Shown here: piece by piece, positions 33,083 to 43,758 of the stretch
Layout of the letters: each line of letters begins with the position of its first letter
How positions within the stretch are numbered: position 1 is the first letter of the stretch
Origin: RPQJ01 sp963777725
Lineage (GTDB): Bacteria > Pseudomonadota > Gammaproteobacteria > Steroidobacterales > Steroidobacteraceae
Assembly (NCBI GenBank): GCA_963777725.1
Contig: CAVZRR010000006.1
Span: 108,847 to 172,846, forward strand
Reading direction: 5' to 3'
DNA: 64,000 nt
Made by a program: the position numbers and the translations under genes
The notes under the pieces: generated by a model
Told to the model about the DNA's origin: nothing
Database searches by the model: none
The model's input: only the letters and a program-made list of their open reading frames with translations

Positions 33083-36000
33083 ATGGACCGTCCTTCCGGC
33101 GCGGGCGCTGCCCCACGCTTCCTGTACAGCGATCCAGCCGATCTGCAGACGCCCGTCGGGCGCGCAATCAACGGCGAGTTCCTCGCCGATGAGGAGGCCG
33201 TCGTGCGTCGCCTCGCCGACGCGGCGCGGCTGGACGCGGCCGCCACCGCCGCGATCCAGCGCGATGCGCAGCGTCTCGTCGAGGCCGTGCGCGCCGCGCC
33301 GGCGAGTCGCAAGACCGGCCTCGATGCGTTCCTGCGCCAGTACGACCTCTCCTCCCAGGAAGGCGTGATCCTGATGTGCCTCGCCGAGGCACTGCTGCGG
33401 ATCCCCGACGACGAAACGGCCGACCGCCTGATCGCGGACAAGCTCAAGGCCGGCGACTGGGCGAGCCACCTTGGCGACAGCCAGTCGCTGTTCGTCAACG
33501 CCTCGACCTGGGGACTGATGCTGACGGGCCGCATCATCCGGCTCGATCCCAACGACGTGGCGACGCCGTCGAGCGCGATGTCGCGAGTCGTGGGGCGGAT
33601 CGGCGAGCCCGTCGTGCGCACGGCGATGCGCCAGGCCATGCGCATCATGGGCCACCAGTTCGTCATGGGGCGCACGATCGCCGAGGCGCTCGACAATTCG
33701 CTGTCCGGCAGCAACCGTCGCTACCGCTACACGTTCGACATGCTCGGCGAAGCCGCACTCACCGGCGCGGATGCCGACCGTTACTTCGAGGCCTACCGCA
33801 CCGCGATCGGCGCGCTCCACGCCCGCGTCGGCGAGTACGCCAACTTCGAGGCCCGCCCGAGCATCTCGGTGAAGCTCTCCGCGATGCACCCGCGCTTCGA
33901 TCGGGCGCATCGCCGGCGCGTCATCGGGGATCTCGCACCACGCCTTGCCGAACTGTGCGTCGCGGCACGCGACGCCGGCATCGCGCTGACCCTCGACACC
34001 GAGGAATCGGAGCGCCTCGAGCTGACGCTCGAATTGCTCGAGTCGGTCTGCCGCGATCCGCGGCTCGCCGGCTGGTCGGGCTTCGGTATCGCGGTGCAGA
34101 CCTACCAGAAGCGCGCGCCCGCCGTGCTGCGCTACCTGATCGGCCTTGCGCGCGAGACGCAGCGCATCCTGCACGTGCGGCTGGTCAAGGGCGCCTACTG
34201 GGACAGCGAGATCAAGCGCGCGCAGGAGCGCGGCCTGCCGGGTTACCCCGTCTTCACCCGCAAGCCGAACACGGACGTCGCTTATCTCGCCTGCGCGCGA
34301 CTGGTGCTGGAGCAGGGGCCCGAGCTGTACCCGCAATTCGCCACCCACAATGCCCACACGGTCGCCGCGATCGCGCACCTGGCAGCGCGCAACCGCCGTG
34401 AATTCGAGTTCCAGCGGCTGCACGGCATGGGCGAGGAGCTCTACGCGGAGGTGATGCGCAAGGACGGCCTCGACATGCCATGCCGGGTGTACGCGCCGGT
34501 CGGCGAGCATGAGGACCTGCTGCCGTACCTGGTACGCCGGTTGCTCGAGAACGGCTCGAACACGTCGTTCGTCAATCGCATCGTCAACGAGAACGAGCCG
34601 ATTGCGAACATCGTGGCCGACCCGGTCGGCGTCGTGGACGGCTGGGCGCAGGCCGCGCACCCGCGGATCCCGCTGCCGGCCGACGTCTATCAGCCGGAGC
34701 GCCGCAACTCGCGGGGACTGCATCTCGCCGATGGTGGCGTGCTCGTCTCGCTGGCCGAGCGCATGGAGCGAGTCTCGCGCCGGCCCTGGCTCGCGAGCCC
34801 GGTCGTGTCGGGTCAGGAACTCGACGGTCCCGCCGAACCGATCCGCAATCCGGCGAACAGCGTCGAGGTCGTTGGCACGGTTCGCACCGCGACGGCCGAG
34901 CACGTCGCCGCTGCAGTCGATACGGCCGTGCGCGCACAGCCGCGCTGGAACGAGGCCGGGGCCGCACACCGGGCGGCCGTGCTCGATCGGGCGGCCGACC
35001 TGTTCGACGCCAGCCTCGAGGAACTGGTCGCGATGTGCGTCAGGGAAGCGGGCAAGACCGTCCCGGACAGCATCGCCGAAGTGCGCGAGGCGGTCGATTT
35101 CCTGCGCTACTACGCTGCGCGGGCGCGCGAGGACTTCGGTGCCCCGATCCGGCTGCCTGGACCGACCGGCGAGAGCAACGAGATCTCGCTGCACGGTCGC
35201 GGCGTGTTTGCCTGCATCAGCCCGTGGAATTTTCCGCTCGCGATCTTCACGGGCCAGGTGGCCGCCGCGCTTGCGGCTGGCAATGCGGTGGTGGCGAAGC
35301 CGGCCGAGCAGACGCCGCTCGTCGCAGCCCAGGCCGTGCGATTGCTGCTGCAGGCGGGCGTGCCGGCCGACGTGCTGCATTTCCTGCCGGGCGACGGCGG
35401 CATCGTGGGTGCGCGCCTGGTGGCCGATCCGCGCGTGGCCGGCGTCGCCTTCACGGGCTCGACCGAGACCGCGCGGCTGATCCACCGCAGCCTTGCCGCG
35501 CGCGAGGGCGCCATTCCCGTCCTGATCGCCGAGACCGGCGGACAGAACGCGATGATCGTCGACAGCTCGGCCCTGCCGGAACAGGTCGTGCTCGATGCAG
35601 CGTACTCGGCATTCAACAGCGCCGGGCAGCGCTGTTCGGCGCTGCGCGTGCTCTGCGTGCAGGAGGACATCGCGCCGAAGGTCCTGCGCCTGTTGGCAGG
35701 TCTCATGAACGAGCTGGTCGTCGGCGATCCGGCGCTCCTTGCGACCGACGTCGGCCCGGCGATCGACGCCCCGGCCCGCGACCTGCTCGAACGGCACGCG
35801 CGTGAGATCGTGCGGGGCGCCCGCTGGCACCATCGCTGTGTGCTCGGACCGGAAGCGCAGCAGGGCACATTCGTGGCGCCCCTGGCGGTGCAGATCGACT
35901 CGCTCGGCGTGCTCGAGCGCGAAGTGTTCGGCCCCATCCTGCACGTGGTGACCTACCGCGCGCGCGATCTCGAGAGCCTGGTCGACGCGATCAATGCCAC

Positions 36001-36268
36001 CGGCTACGGACTGACGTTCGGCATCCACAGCCGGATCGACGGCACGGTGCAGCGCGTGGCCGCACGGGTCGCGGCGGGCAACGTGTACGTCAACCGCAAC
36101 ATCATCGGCGCCATCGTCGGCACCCAGCCATTCGGTGGCTGCGGCCTCTCCGGGACCGGCCCCAAGGCCGGCGGGCCGCGTTACCTGCACCGCTTCGCGC
36201 ACGAGCGCACGTTGACGATCAATACGTCGGCGGTGGGCGGCAATGCGTCGTTGCTGGCGATGGAATGA
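33083..36268 (+). CDS. putA: Bifunctional proline dehydrogenase / L-glutamate-gamma-semialdehyde dehydrogenase
   Basis: A 1061-residue enzyme that oxidises proline to glutamate with channelling of the P5C intermediate. The FAD-binding PRODH barrel (about residues 90-460) contains FEARPSISVKLSAMHPRFD, VRLVKGAYWDSEIKRAQ, VFTRKPNTDVAYLACARLVL and FEFQRLHGMGEELY. The ALDH half (about 550-1040) contains CISPWNFPLAIFTGQVAAAL, FTGSTETARLI, AETGGQNAMIVDSSA and the catalytic Cys in NSAGQRCSALRVL. There is no N-terminal ribbon-helix-helix domain, so it is not expected to be an autorepressor. Repeat copy B begins only a few bases after the stop. Confidence 0.97.
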   Translation: MDRPSGAGAAPRFLYSDPADLQTPVGRAINGEFLADEEAVVRRLADAARLDAAATAAIQRDAQRLVEAVRAAPASRKTGLDAFLRQYDLSSQEGVILMCLAEALLRIPDDETADRLIADKLKAGDWASHLGDSQSLFVNASTWGLMLTGRIIRLDPNDVATPSSAMSRVVGRIGEPVVRTAMRQAMRIMGHQFVMGRTIAEALDNSLSGSNRRYRYTFDMLGEAALTGADADRYFEAYRTAIGALHARVGEYANFEARPSISVKLSAMHPRFDRAHRRRVIGDLAPRLAELCVAARDAGIALTLDTEESERLELTLELLESVCRDPRLAGWSGFGIAVQTYQKRAPAVLRYLIGLARETQRILHVRLVKGAYWDSEIKRAQERGLPGYPVFTRKPNTDVAYLACARLVLEQGPELYPQFATHNAHTVAAIAHLAARNRREFEFQRLHGMGEELYAEVMRKDGLDMPCRVYAPVGEHEDLLPYLVRRLLENGSNTSFVNRIVNENEPIANIVADPVGVVDGWAQAAHPRIPLPADVYQPERRNSRGLHLADGGVLVSLAERMERVSRRPWLASPVVSGQELDGPAEPIRNPANSVEVVGTVRTATAEHVAAAVDTAVRAQPRWNEAGAAHRAAVLDRAADLFDASLEELVAMCVREAGKTVPDSIAEVREAVDFLRYYAARAREDFGAPIRLPGPTGESNEISLHGRGVFACISPWNFPLAIFTGQVAAALAAGNAVVAKPAEQTPLVAAQAVRLLLQAGVPADVLHFLPGDGGIVGARLVADPRVAGVAFTGSTETARLIHRSLAAREGAIPVLIAETGGQNAMIVDSSALPEQVVLDAAYSAFNSAGQRCSALRVLCVQEDIAPKVLRLLAGLMNELVVGDPALLATDVGPAIDAPARDLLERHAREIVRGARWHHRCVLGPEAQQGTFVAPLAVQIDSLGVLEREVFGPILHVVTYRARDLESLVDAINATGYGLTFGIHSRIDGTVQRVAARVAAGNVYVNRNIIGAIVGTQPFGGCGLSGTGPKAGGPRYLHRFAHERTLTINTSAVGGNASLLAME

Positions 36269-36272
36269 GGAA

Positions 36273-36420
36273 TAGGGGATAGGGGATGGGGGATAGGGGA
36301 TAGTCGGAGGTGGCAGCTGACGCAACGGCTGCAAAACGTTGCGACAACCCTACGGACGCTGCCATCCTCTTACTATCCCCTATCCCCTATCCCCTATCCC
36401 CTATCCCCCATCCCCTTCCC
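36273..36420. repeat. GGGGATA/TATCCCC inverted-repeat element, copy B (putA-sdaA junction)
   Basis: Left arm 36273-36303, loop 36304-36372, right arm 36373-36420. The first 30 bp of the arms pair with one mismatch; the right arm has extra TATCCCC units and ends 1 nt before the sdaA GTG. The inner loop flanks also pair (AGGTGGCAGC with GCTGCCATCCT), giving a longer interrupted stem. The left arm has the same variant unit order as copy C. Confidence 0.9.
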
Positions 36421-36421
36421 C

Positions 36422-37792
<1,371 letters not shown>

Positions 37793-37800
37793 GGGGAGAC

Positions 37801-37898
37801 AGGGGATAGGGGATGGGGGATAGGGGATAGTCAGAAGGTGCCGCCGCGCGTTCAGTCGCCACCTCCGACTATCCCCTATCCCCCATCCCCTATCCCCT
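37801..37898. repeat. GGGGATA/TATCCCC inverted-repeat element, copy C (sdaA-SDR junction), perfect 30-bp stem
   Basis: Left arm 37801-37830 and right arm 37869-37898 are exact reverse complements over 30 bp, including the variant GGGGATGGGGGATA unit. The 38-nt loop (37831-37868) has an inner near-pair (GAAGGTG / CACCTCC). The SDR ribosome-binding site CTGGAGG lies just outside the right arm. Confidence 0.93.
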
Positions 37899-37914
37899 CC
37901 CTCTGGAGGGCGCC

Positions 37915-38613
37915 ATGACCACACAATCCGTCGTCGTGACCGGTGCCTTCGGCGCGCTGGGCGTTGCCGTCGCGAGCGCGTTCGTGGCGCGCGGCGCGCG
38001 CGTGGCGCTGCTCGACGTCGCGCCGCAACCACCGGCGTCGATTCGCGAAAAGTTCGGCCCGGCGCCGCTGCTGTTCGGCGGCGTGGATCTCAGTGACCTG
38101 GAATCGACCCGCCGGGTCATGGATGTCACGGCCACGCGGTTCGGCGGCATCGACGTGCTCGTCAACGTCGCCGGTGGATTCCGCTGGGAGACGCTCGCGG
38201 ACGGCGACGTCGAAACCTGGGACCAGCTCTACGCGATGAACCTGCGGACGGCCGTGGTCTGCTGCAAGACCGTGCTGCCGGCAATGCTCGCGCGCGGCGG
38301 CGGACGGATCGTCAATATCGGCGCCGCGGCGGCGGCCCGCGCGGGCGCGGGCATGGGCGCGTATACGGCCTCGAAAGCGGGCGTGCAGCGCCTGACGGAG
38401 AGCTTGAGCGAGGAACTCAAGGATCGCGGCATCACGGTCAATGCGATCCTGCCCGGGACGATCGACACGCCGCGCAATCGTGCCGACATGCCGGACGCCG
38501 ATTTCTCGCGCTGGGTTGCGCCGCAGACCATCGCCGGCGTGATCGTCTTCCTCGCCTCGGAGGCGGCCGGTGCCGTCACCGGTGCGTCGATCCCGGTGCT
38601 CGGCGGCGGCTAG
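37915..38613 (+). CDS. Short-chain dehydrogenase/reductase
   Basis: A 232-residue Rossmann-fold oxidoreductase. The cofactor motif is TGAFGALG (a variant of TGxxxGxG; residues 9-16). DVLVNVAGGF, the catalytic triad region with YTASKAGVQRLTESL, and GITVNAILPGTIDTPRNRADM follow. The D in LLDVAP at the end of strand 2 suggests NAD preference. Substrate unknown. A strong CTGGAGGGCGCC ribosome-binding site precedes the ATG. The stop overlaps convergent sixA by 4 nt. Confidence 0.9.
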   Translation: MTTQSVVVTGAFGALGVAVASAFVARGARVALLDVAPQPPASIREKFGPAPLLFGGVDLSDLESTRRVMDVTATRFGGIDVLVNVAGGFRWETLADGDVETWDQLYAMNLRTAVVCCKTVLPAMLARGGGRIVNIGAAAAARAGAGMGAYTASKAGVQRLTESLSEELKDRGITVNAILPGTIDTPRNRADMPDADFSRWVAPQTIAGVIVFLASEAAGAVTGASIPVLGGG

Positions 38614-39107
38614 GGGTGGTTCTTCGGGTAGTCGAACTCGGCTTCCTGGCCCGATTCCCAGCCGAGGTCGCGCCAGCCGCCGATGTCGAACAACGCGGTA
38701 AAGACGCCGCAGGTCGGCAGGTTGTCGATGTGCTCGCTGGCCGACAACTGGTTCGCGAACTCGGTGATGCCCGGGTTGTGCCCGAACACCATCAGGTGCT
38801 TCGCGTCGCCGCCGAGTTCGCGGACGACGGCAAGCATGTCGGCCGGGGAAGCGAGGTAGAGACGTTCGTCCTGCTGCACCTGCGTCGCGGCCACCTTGAG
38901 CTCGCGTGCCATCACGCTAGCGGTCGTGAGTGCGCGAACGGCGGGACTCGAGATCATCCGGTCGGGCTTGAGTTTCCGCGAGCGAAGCCGGCGCGCCATC
39001 TCGGGTGCGTCGCGTTGCCCGCGCTTGTTCAGCGGGCGGTCCCAGTCCACCTGGCCCGGCAAGGACCAGTCCGATTTGGCGTGTCGCACCAGCGTCAGCC
39101 GCCTCAT
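38610..39107 (-). CDS. sixA: SixA-type histidine phosphatase
   Basis: A 165-residue histidine phosphatase. The catalytic RHA motif is LTLVRHAKSDW (H9). RPLNKRGQRDAPEMARRLR, MISSPAVRALTTASVMARELK and VFGHNPGITEF (second His) complete the SixA/phosphoglycerate mutase core. SixA removes phosphate from HPt domains or PtsO-type proteins in E. coli; here its location at the tail of the suf operon offers no obvious partner. Its start overlaps the end of the Rieske gene by 4 nt, so co-transcription with suf is likely. Confidence 0.9.
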   Translation of the reverse strand: MRRLTLVRHAKSDWSLPGQVDWDRPLNKRGQRDAPEMARRLRSRKLKPDRMISSPAVRALTTASVMARELKVAATQVQQDERLYLASPADMLAVVRELGGDAKHLMVFGHNPGITEFANQLSASEHIDNLPTCGVFTALFDIGGWRDLGWESGQEAEFDYPKNHP

Positions 39108-39412
39108 TCGCTGCCCACCTCGACCTGGCCGTCGACGACTCGGGTCTGGAACGTGCGCACCGCTTCGTAGGCCGGCGGGGTCAGCGCCCGGCCGGAACGC
39201 AAGCAGAAGCGGGCGCCGTGGCGCGGGCAGATCACCTGGTCGCCCTCGATGGCGCCGCCGGCCAGCCCGCCGCCGTCGTGCGTGCAGACGTCCTCGACCG
39301 CGAAGAACTCCCCGTCCACGTTGAACACGGCAACGAACACGCCGTCCACCTCGGCCGAGGCGTGATCGCCGGGCGGGATCGCGGCGGCCGGAGCGACGGT
39401 GACCCAGCTCAC
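39104..39412 (-). CDS. Rieske [2Fe-2S] ferredoxin, non-heme oxygenase type, in the suf operon
   Basis: A 102-residue soluble ferredoxin. Cluster ligands are C43/H45 (EDVCTHDGG) and C62/H65 (VICPRHGARF). GTG 39412 is chosen because it overlaps the sufT stop (GTGA); a longer frame exists within sufT. Such small Rieske proteins at the end of suf operons are common in this part of the gammaproteobacteria. Whether it is an assembly electron donor or only a client is unknown. Confidence 0.88.
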   Translation of the reverse strand: MSWVTVAPAAAIPPGDHASAEVDGVFVAVFNVDGEFFAVEDVCTHDGGGLAGGAIEGDQVICPRHGARFCLRSGRALTPPAYEAVRTFQTRVVDGQVEVGSE

Positions 39413-39957
39413 ATCATTCCCGTCTGCAACTGGGCCGCTTCGGACATCATCGACTGGTTCCACGGCGGGTCGAAGACGAGCTCGACGTCGGCGCGTTTGA
39501 CGGTCGGGATGATCTCGACCTTGTCACGCACGTCCGCGACGAGCACGTCACCCATGCCGCAGCCGGGCGCAGTCAGCGTCATCGTGATTGCGACGACGCG
39601 CCCGTCGTCCTCGGACGAGACGTCGCACGAGTAGACGAGCCCGAGGTCCACGACGTTGATCGGGATCTCGGGGTCGTAGCAGGTCTTCATCTGCTGCCAG
39701 GCGAGCGTGCGGACGTCCTCGTCGCTCGCGTTCGGTGGCAGGTGCGGCACGTCTTCGGCCTCCTTGCCGAGCGCGTCGGCATCCTTGCCCGCGATGCGGA
39801 ACAGGTTGCCCTCGACGTAGACGGTGAAGCTGCCGCCGAGCGCCTGCGTGATGAATCCCTGCTGCCCCTGGCGCAGCGTCACGTTCATGCCCGCGGGCAC
39901 GATGATGGCCTCCACGTCGCGGGTCAGGGTCACCGGTTCGTTGTCGGATCGGTACAC
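39409..39957 (-). CDS. sufT: Putative Fe-S cluster assembly protein SufT (MIP18/DUF59 domain)
   Basis: A 182-residue protein. The N-terminal half (VTLTRDVEAIIVPAGMNVTL) is specific to the SufT group. The C-terminal half is a MIP18 domain: QQMKTCYDPEIPINVVDLGL, VAITMTLTAPGCGMGDVLVA and VELVFDPPWNQSMMS. SufT aids Fe-S protein maturation in other bacteria. It lies immediately after sufU, with a 21-nt gap. Confidence 0.93.
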   Translation of the reverse strand: MYRSDNEPVTLTRDVEAIIVPAGMNVTLRQGQQGFITQALGGSFTVYVEGNLFRIAGKDADALGKEAEDVPHLPPNASDEDVRTLAWQQMKTCYDPEIPINVVDLGLVYSCDVSSEDDGRVVAITMTLTAPGCGMGDVLVADVRDKVEIIPTVKRADVELVFDPPWNQSMMSEAAQLQTGMM

Positions 39958-39978
39958 GGGGTCACTCCGGGTCAGGCG

Positions 39979-40425
39979 TCATTCGGTCGAAACGGGCGCA
40001 GCTTCGCGGTGCAGCGCGGCGTCGAGCGTGTGCCAGCACAGGCTCGCGCACTTGACCCGCGCCGGGAACTCGCGCACGCCCGACAGGGCCGCGAGCTTGC
40101 CGAGCGCGACGGGATCGGCGACCGCATCGTCGCGCGTCAGCAACTCGTGCATGTTCGTGAACAGGCGCTCGGCCTCGGGCACGGTGCGGCCCTTCACGCT
40201 TTCGGTGAGCAGCGATGCCGAGGCGACCGAGATCGCGCAGCCGCTGCCCTGGAAGGACACGTCGGTGATCCGTTCGCCGTCGAGCTTGACGTAGACCGTC
40301 AGGCGGTCGCCGCAGAGCGGGTTGAAGCCCTCGGCGTGGCGGTCCGCGTCCGGCATCGGGCGGAAATTCCGCGGATTGCGGTTGTGATCGACGATCACGT
40401 CGCGATAGAGGTCCTTGAGGTCCAT
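39979..40425 (-). CDS. sufU: Fe-S assembly protein SufU
   Basis: A 148-residue zinc-binding sulfur acceptor that pairs with SufS. Ligands are C38 and D40 (NPLCGDRL), C63 (GSGCAIS) and C126/C130 (KCASLCWHTL). The start MDLKDLYRDVIVDHNRNPRN is typical. As sequenced, the upstream sufS frame runs straight into it without a stop, but the ATG overlaps the expected sufS stop (TGATG in the alternative frame). It is therefore a separate protein rather than a domain of a fusion. Confidence 0.92.
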   Translation of the reverse strand: MDLKDLYRDVIVDHNRNPRNFRPMPDADRHAEGFNPLCGDRLTVYVKLDGERITDVSFQGSGCAISVASASLLTESVKGRTVPEAERLFTNMHELLTRDDAVADPVALGKLAALSGVREFPARVKCASLCWHTLDAALHREAAPVSTE

Positions 40426-41691
40426 CAGCCGAGCATCTCCCGCGCCACCTGCAGCGCTGTCGACGAGCCGATCGACCTCCGGCCGCGTGTTGTAGAACGC
40501 GAACGAGGCGCGTGCGGTCGCTGGCAGGCCGAAGAATTCCATGACCGGCATCGCGCAATGGTGGCCGGTACGGATCGCCACGCCCTCGTGATCGAGGATC
40601 GTGCCGAGGTCGTGCGGATGCACGCCGTCGACCGTGAACGAAACGACGGCGGCCTTTGCCGGCGCGGTGCCGACCAGCGTGAGCCCCGGGATCGCGGACA
40701 GGCGCTGCGTCGCGTAGTCGAGCAGGTCCTGCTCGGCGGCGGCGATGCGCTCGAGCCCGATCGCCTCGAGATAGTCGACCGCGGCGCCGAGGCCGATCGC
40801 GCCGGCAATGTGCGGCGTGCCAGCCTCGAACTTGTAGGGCAGCTCGTTGTAGACCGTGCCCTTGAAGCTCACGGCGAGGATCATGTCGCCGCCGCCCTGC
40901 CATGGCGGCATCGCGGCGAGCAGCGATTCGCGTCCGTAGAGCACGCCGATGCCGGTCGGGCCGCACATCTTGTGACCGGAGAAGCAATAGAAGTCGCAGT
41001 CGAGCGCCTGCACGTCGACGGGCATGTGCGGCGCAGCCTGCGCTCCATCGAGCAGCACCGGTATGCCGCGGCGCCGGGCCTCGCGGATGAAGCGCTCGAC
41101 CGGCACGATCGTGCCGAGCGCATTCGACACGTGCGACAGCGCGAGCAGCCGAGTGCGATCCGACAGGAGCGACTCGAACGCCGCGTAGTCGACCTCGCCA
41201 CTGCGCGTGATCGGGATCACCTTGAGCACCGCGCCGGTCTGCTCGCAGACCATCTGCCAGGGCACGATGTTCGCGTGGTGCTCGAGCCACGAAATCAGGA
41301 TTTCGTCGCCGGGCTGCAGCCGCGGCCGCGCGTAACTCTGCGCGACCAGGTTGATCGCCTCAGTCGTGCCGCGGACGAAGATGACCTCGCGGGTCGAGCG
41401 GGCATTGATGAATCGTCGCAGCTTCTCGCGCGCGCCCTCGAACAGGTCGGTCGCCTCCTGGCTCAGCTTGTGCACGCCGCGATGCACGTTGGCGTGCGTG
41501 GTCTCGTAGTAGCGCGAGATCGCGTCGATGACGAACTGCGGGCGCTGGCTCGATGCCGCACTGTCGAGGTAGCAGAGCGGGCGGCCATTGACCACCCGGG
41601 ACAGCACAGGGAACTCGCGCCGCAAGGCCTCGACGTCGAGCGGACGGCTCGCTCTCGCCTGCATCGTCGCGGAGGCGGGGGCGGCGCTCAC
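40425..41691 (-). CDS. sufS: Cysteine desulfurase SufS (3' end shifted by one base)
   Basis: A PLP enzyme of about 421 residues once corrected, mobilising sulfur from cysteine. YLDSAASSQRPQFVIDAISR, HANVHRGVHKLSQEATDLFE, EILISWLEHHANIVPWQ, the PLP lysine in YCFSGHKMCGPTGIGVLYG and the catalytic Cys in IRTGHHCAMPVMEFFG are all present. Near 40453-40460 the frame slips by +1. The normal terminus (LQVAREMLG and TGA) is found in the neighbouring frame and overlaps the sufU ATG. GTG 41691 overlaps the sufD stop with a GAGG site; ATG 41664 is an alternative. Confidence 0.9.
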
Positions 41692-42979
41692 GGCTGGGCC
41701 TCGAGCAGCCGGGCCAGGCGCGCATCGAGGGCGCCGCGTACGACTTCGGCGAACGGGGCATGGTCCATCCGCGAGACCACCGCTCCGGTAAAGGCTCGAG
41801 TCAGGGCGCTGCGGGCCTCCTGCTCGCTCAAGCCGCGCGAGCGCAGGTAGAACAGGGCGGCTGGGTCGAGCTGCCCGGTCGTCGCGCCGTGATTGCACTG
41901 GACGTCGTCGGCGTAGATTTCGAGCTCCGGCTTCGTATCGATCTCGGCGCCCGGCGTGAGCAACAGGTTGCGGCTGGTCTGGCGCGCCTGCGACTTCTGC
42001 GCACCCGGGTGCACGATGGCCTTGCCATTGAAGACGGCGCGACCGCGTCCGGCGGCAATGCCGCGGTAATCCTGCAGGCTGCGCGTGCCGACTGCGAGGT
42101 GATCGACGTGCAGGTGGGTGTCGAGGTGCCGCGAGCCATCGGCGAGGAACAGCCCGGTGAGTTCCGTGGCGGCCTCGGGCGCGGCGAGGCGGACATTCAG
42201 GTCGAGGCGGCCGAGGCCGGCGCCGAGTTGGGCGTCGTGCATGACGAACGAGCCGCGCTGCCCGACCGTGGCCTCGATCCGCTCGATGTGGAAGCTGCGA
42301 TCGCCCTGCGACAGCAGCCGATAGAGATGCAGCACGGCGTCGGCACCGACCTCGACATCCGCGACGGCATTGACGAATCGTTCGGCGGCGTCGTCGCCGA
42401 CGTGGCGCAGGATGAGGCGCGCGGTGCTGCCGCGCGCCGCGCGGATCAGCACACGCGGGTGGCTCATGCCAGCCTCGCTGCCCGTGGCCGCGAAGTCGAT
42501 CTCGATTGGCGCGGGGCTTGAGTCTGCCGCGACGTCAATCACCAGGACGCCCGGGCACAGGGCGGAGTTCAGCGCGGCGAAGCGCTCCGTGCCGCCGCCC
42601 GAGGGCACGCGCAGCAAACCGCCCAGCGGTTCACCGTCGCGGCTCGCCGCCTCGAGAGTGCGCAGCGTGAGGCCAGACGGTGGCGAACCCTGCGTGCCGA
42701 GCTCGGGTCGCAGGTGTCCGTCGACCACGACCACTCGGAACGGAGCCAGCGCGTCGTCGAGCACGACGCCCGTCGAATCCGGGTTCCGCACCTGGAACCG
42801 CCGCGCCGCGAGCCGCCGCAGGTTCGTGTATTTCCAGGCTTCGTCACGCGCGGCAGGAAAGCCGAGCTCGGCAAAACGCTCGAATGCGGCGGCGCGCGCG
42901 GCCGCGGCGGCGCCGAACGACGGTCGTGCAGCCTCGAAGGCTTCGCGATATCCAGGAATGGGCTCGGCCAGCACCGCGT

Positions 42980-42983
<4 letters not shown>
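41688..42983 (-). CDS. sufD: Fe-S cluster assembly scaffold subunit SufD
   Basis: A 431-residue component of the SufBC2D scaffold. DEAWKYTNLRRLAARRF at the N-terminal helical part, then the beta-helix core with GSFVMHDAQLGAGLGRLDLN, FLADGSRHLDTHLHVDHLAV, FNGKAIVHPGAQKSQARQTS and VQCNHGATTGQLDPAALFYLRSRGLSEQEA, the conserved His-containing SufB/SufD terminus. It overlaps sufC and sufS by 4 nt each. Confidence 0.96.
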
Positions 42984-43735
<752 letters not shown>

Positions 43736-43758
43736 GTGCAGGTCTCTTGGCTGTGCGT

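Noticed and set aside
39979..41898. A real SufS-SufU fusion protein starting upstream at 41898
   Set aside because: The natural SufS stop is preserved in the next frame and overlaps the sufU ATG. The upstream extension lies within sufD.
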